The position numbers were made by a program, and so were the translations under genes. A DNA stretch of 22,693 nucleotides, taken from assembly GCA_946887105.1 (NCBI GenBank), contig CAMPKJ010000057.1:1-22693 (forward strand), written 5' to 3'. Positions 20,921 to 22,693 of this stretch are shown piece by piece (the first letter of the stretch is position 1; each line of letters opens with the position of its first letter). The notes under the pieces were generated by a model, which worked only from the letters and a program-made list of their open reading frames with translations, ran no database searches and was not told where the DNA came from. The stretch comes from an uncultured Acidobacteriota bacterium. GTDB taxonomy: Bacteria > Acidobacteriota > Thermoanaerobaculia > Gp7-AA8.

Positions 20921-22693
20921 TCGCCGCGCTTTCACTCGCCGCCGCTCTCGCGTTTCCGCCCGGCGCGGAAACGATCGTCGTTTCCGCCGATTCGTGGCCG
21001 GAGCGGCAGCGCGTCCAGACGCTCGGGCGCGGCGAGCGCGTGTGGTGGTGGACGCAAGACTGCGCGCCGCAGATGCTCACCGCGGACGACGCGAACATCG
21101 CATGCGCGCCGACTGCGCCGTTGCGCGTCAGCACGGCCGCGCACGCGCGCGTGATCTGGGCGACGGATGCGATGCTCGTCCATCTTCCGGATGCACTGCT
21201 GCCGTTCGCGCTGGCGGACGTCGACGGCAACGCCGTCCTGCACGTCCCGGCGCGTGGCGCGGTGCAGGTGCGCGTCGATGGTCCACGCTCGGCGTCGTGG
21301 TGGCAGACCGCGGCTGCTGGTGCGACGTTGCACCTCGTCGCCGTTTCCGCGTCGCCCCAGACGTTGCACGTGACGCCGGGATCGCGCGTGTTCGTCGATC
21401 TCCAACTCGCAACCAGCGACGTGCGCGTTCGCGCCGTGGCTCGCGACGGACGCGTCACGCTTCCGGCCATTCCTCCGGTGCCGGTGACGCTCATCGCGTG
21501 GAGCGAATCCGCCGCGCCGGTGGTGATGGACGTCGCACAGATCCCGCGCACGATCGAGCTTCCGCGCGGCAGGACGATCACGGGACGCGTGGTCGATGCG
21601 CGGCGCCGGCCGATCGAAGGCGTCGCGGTCGAGGCGATCTTCACGATCGGCAAGCTCGCACGCGGGTTGCGGCGGTCGCTGCAGTCGGCCGGTTCCGGCG
21701 TGTTTGCGATTCATGGGATCCCGGATGGTCCTGCGCAGCTGAAATTGAGCAAGGCGGAGCTGGTCACGATCGTGCGCCGCGTGGAAGGCGACACGGATCT
21801 CGGCAACATCACGCTGCGCTCCGCGAGCCGCGCGGAGGTGCGCGTCCTCGATGACGCAGGTGACCCCATTCGCGGCGCAACCGTGCGCGTGGCGGACGGC
21901 GGATCGGCCACGACCGGCCGCGACGGCATCGCGCATCTCAGAGACGTCCCCGCGGATGAAGACCTGACCCTGCATGTGTCCGCACGCGGCTTTCGCGCGT
22001 CGGACGTGAATGCGAAGCCGCCGCTCACGATCGAGCTGTCCCGCGGCGTGCGTGTGCGCGGCACCGTCGTCGATGCGGAAACGGGCCGCGGCGCCGGGCC
22101 CGGCGATGTGCTGATCGTCAATAACGGCGCGCAGCGCATCGTCGCATTCGGCGACGACGGCGTCATCGACGCCGGCGGTCTCGAGGACGGAACGTTGTCG
22201 CTGGAAGTGCGCGCGCCGCCGTTCGCACCGCACGCGATCGCCGCGCGCGAGGTCGCCGCGGACGAGATCTGGGATCTCGGCACGCTGCGACTGGCCGCCG
22301 GGAGCAGCATCGCAGGTCGCGTCGTCGATGAAGAGGGCGCGCCGTTGCCGGGTGCACGCATTCGCGCGTTGCGCCCGCATGCACGCGGTTCCGTCGTCGC
22401 GGCGGTGATGAATGATTGGATCATTGCGGCGGCCGCCGAGGATGGGACGTTCGCCGTGCGCGGCATCGCGGAACGATCGCAGCAGCTCTTCTTCGACGCG
22501 CCCGGCTTCGCGCCGCGCATGATCGCCGCGGAGGCGAGTGCAGCTCCGATCGAGGTCGTGCTCGCTCGTGCGCGCGGTCTGGTCATCGACTGTGCGCCGG
22601 TTCCGCGCTGCGGCGGCGAGGCGCGGCTGCTGTACGCGGGGGCGGCGTATCCGTGGGCGTCGGCGTCCGCGCCGATGCAGGATGGAACCGCGC
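20917..22693 (+). CDS. Exported protein with four carboxypeptidase-regulatory-like repeats, 3' partial
   Basis: ATG 20917 overlaps the previous stop by ATGA. The frame stays open to the window end (592 residues visible, no stop), so the gene is cut by the window edge. N terminus MIAALSLAAALAFPPGAE is a signal peptide. Residues 20-215 are a beta-rich region with no assignment. Four CarboxypepD_reg/transthyretin-like repeats follow: about 221-285 (ITGRVVDARRRPIEGVAV), 306-368 (VRVLDDAGDPIRGATV), 376-455 (VRGTVVDAETG) and 462-550 (IAGRVVDEEGAPLPGARI). Such repeats are small beta-sandwiches found in surface and secreted proteins as structural or binding modules. No TonB plug or peptidase domain is visible in the part seen; one could lie beyond the edge. 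Confidence 0.85.
   Translation, partial: MIAALSLAAALAFPPGAETIVVSADSWPERQRVQTLGRGERVWWWTQDCAPQMLTADDANIACAPTAPLRVSTAAHARVIWATDAMLVHLPDALLPFALADVDGNAVLHVPARGAVQVRVDGPRSASWWQTAAAGATLHLVAVSASPQTLHVTPGSRVFVDLQLATSDVRVRAVARDGRVTLPAIPPVPVTLIAWSESAAPVVMDVAQIPRTIELPRGRTITGRVVDARRRPIEGVAVEAIFTIGKLARGLRRSLQSAGSGVFAIHGIPDGPAQLKLSKAELVTIVRRVEGDTDLGNITLRSASRAEVRVLDDAGDPIRGATVRVADGGSATTGRDGIAHLRDVPADEDLTLHVSARGFRASDVNAKPPLTIELSRGVRVRGTVVDAETGRGAGPGDVLIVNNGAQRIVAFGDDGVIDAGGLEDGTLSLEVRAPPFAPHAIAAREVAADEIWDLGTLRLAAGSSIAGRVVDEEGAPLPGARIRALRPHARGSVVAAVMNDWIIAAAAEDGTFAVRGIAERSQQLFFDAPGFAPRMIAAEASAAPIEVVLARARGLVIDCAPVPRCGGEARLLYAGAAYPWASASAPMQDGTA

Noticed and set aside
20601..21854. A 417-codon plus-strand open frame and an overlapping minus-strand frame at 20932-22380
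   Set aside because: Both are Arg/Ala-rich shadows. The real gene here is the frame starting at ATG 20917, coupled to the previous stop, with clear carboxypeptidase-regulatory-like repeats and no stop to the window end.

Overview
The window is high-GC DNA, coding on almost every base, from a Gram-negative-type bacterium with several exported proteins. Acidobacteriota is my best guess. It rests on a GC-rich NRPS locus beside carboxypeptidase-regulatory-like and Fn3/Ig-like secreted proteins, a C-terminal VKAVHxxELR-type repeat I associate with that phylum, and dense palindromic repeats. No marker gene proves it.

Layout: (1) 34-13179, plus strand: one 4381-aa nonribosomal peptide synthetase ordered PCP / C-A-PCP-E / C-A-PCP-E / C-A-PCP-TE. 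The binding-pocket codes read valine, serine and, less surely, glycine. With two epimerization domains and a terminal thioesterase, the predicted product is X-(D)Val-(D)Ser-(Gly-like), where X comes from an upstream module outside the window. (2) 13271-14701, minus strand: an exported serine beta-lactamase/DD-peptidase-family (S12-like) hydrolase, convergent with the NRPS. (3) 14930-17767, plus: a cytosolic GH63-type glucosidase. (4) 17790-19646, plus: a secreted modular protein of unknown function. (5) 19711 to the window end, plus: a tight run of three exported proteins, namely a 62-aa four-cysteine protein, a possible beta-propeller protein, and a protein with four carboxypeptidase-regulatory-like repeats that runs off the window.

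The most unusual feature is colonisation of this DNA, including the coding sequence, by palindromic repeats. Family A is a strictly 104-bp element (30-nt inverted arms, 44-nt centre) present four times: three in frame inside NRPS condensation or epimerization domains, and one that supplies the NRPS stop codon and fills the gap to the convergent gene. Family B is built from a decanucleotide (CTCCGAGGAA), usually as two facing arrays, present five times and always inside genes (four in the NRPS, one in the glucosidase). Its 10-bp period makes it stop-free in all six frames. Family C is a nested palindrome between the divergent hydrolase and glucosidase genes. Because the NRPS contains paralogous domains, several insertions can be compared with empty sites in the same gene. 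The layout resembles the in-frame palindromic elements known from Rickettsia (RPEs), but the sequences are different.
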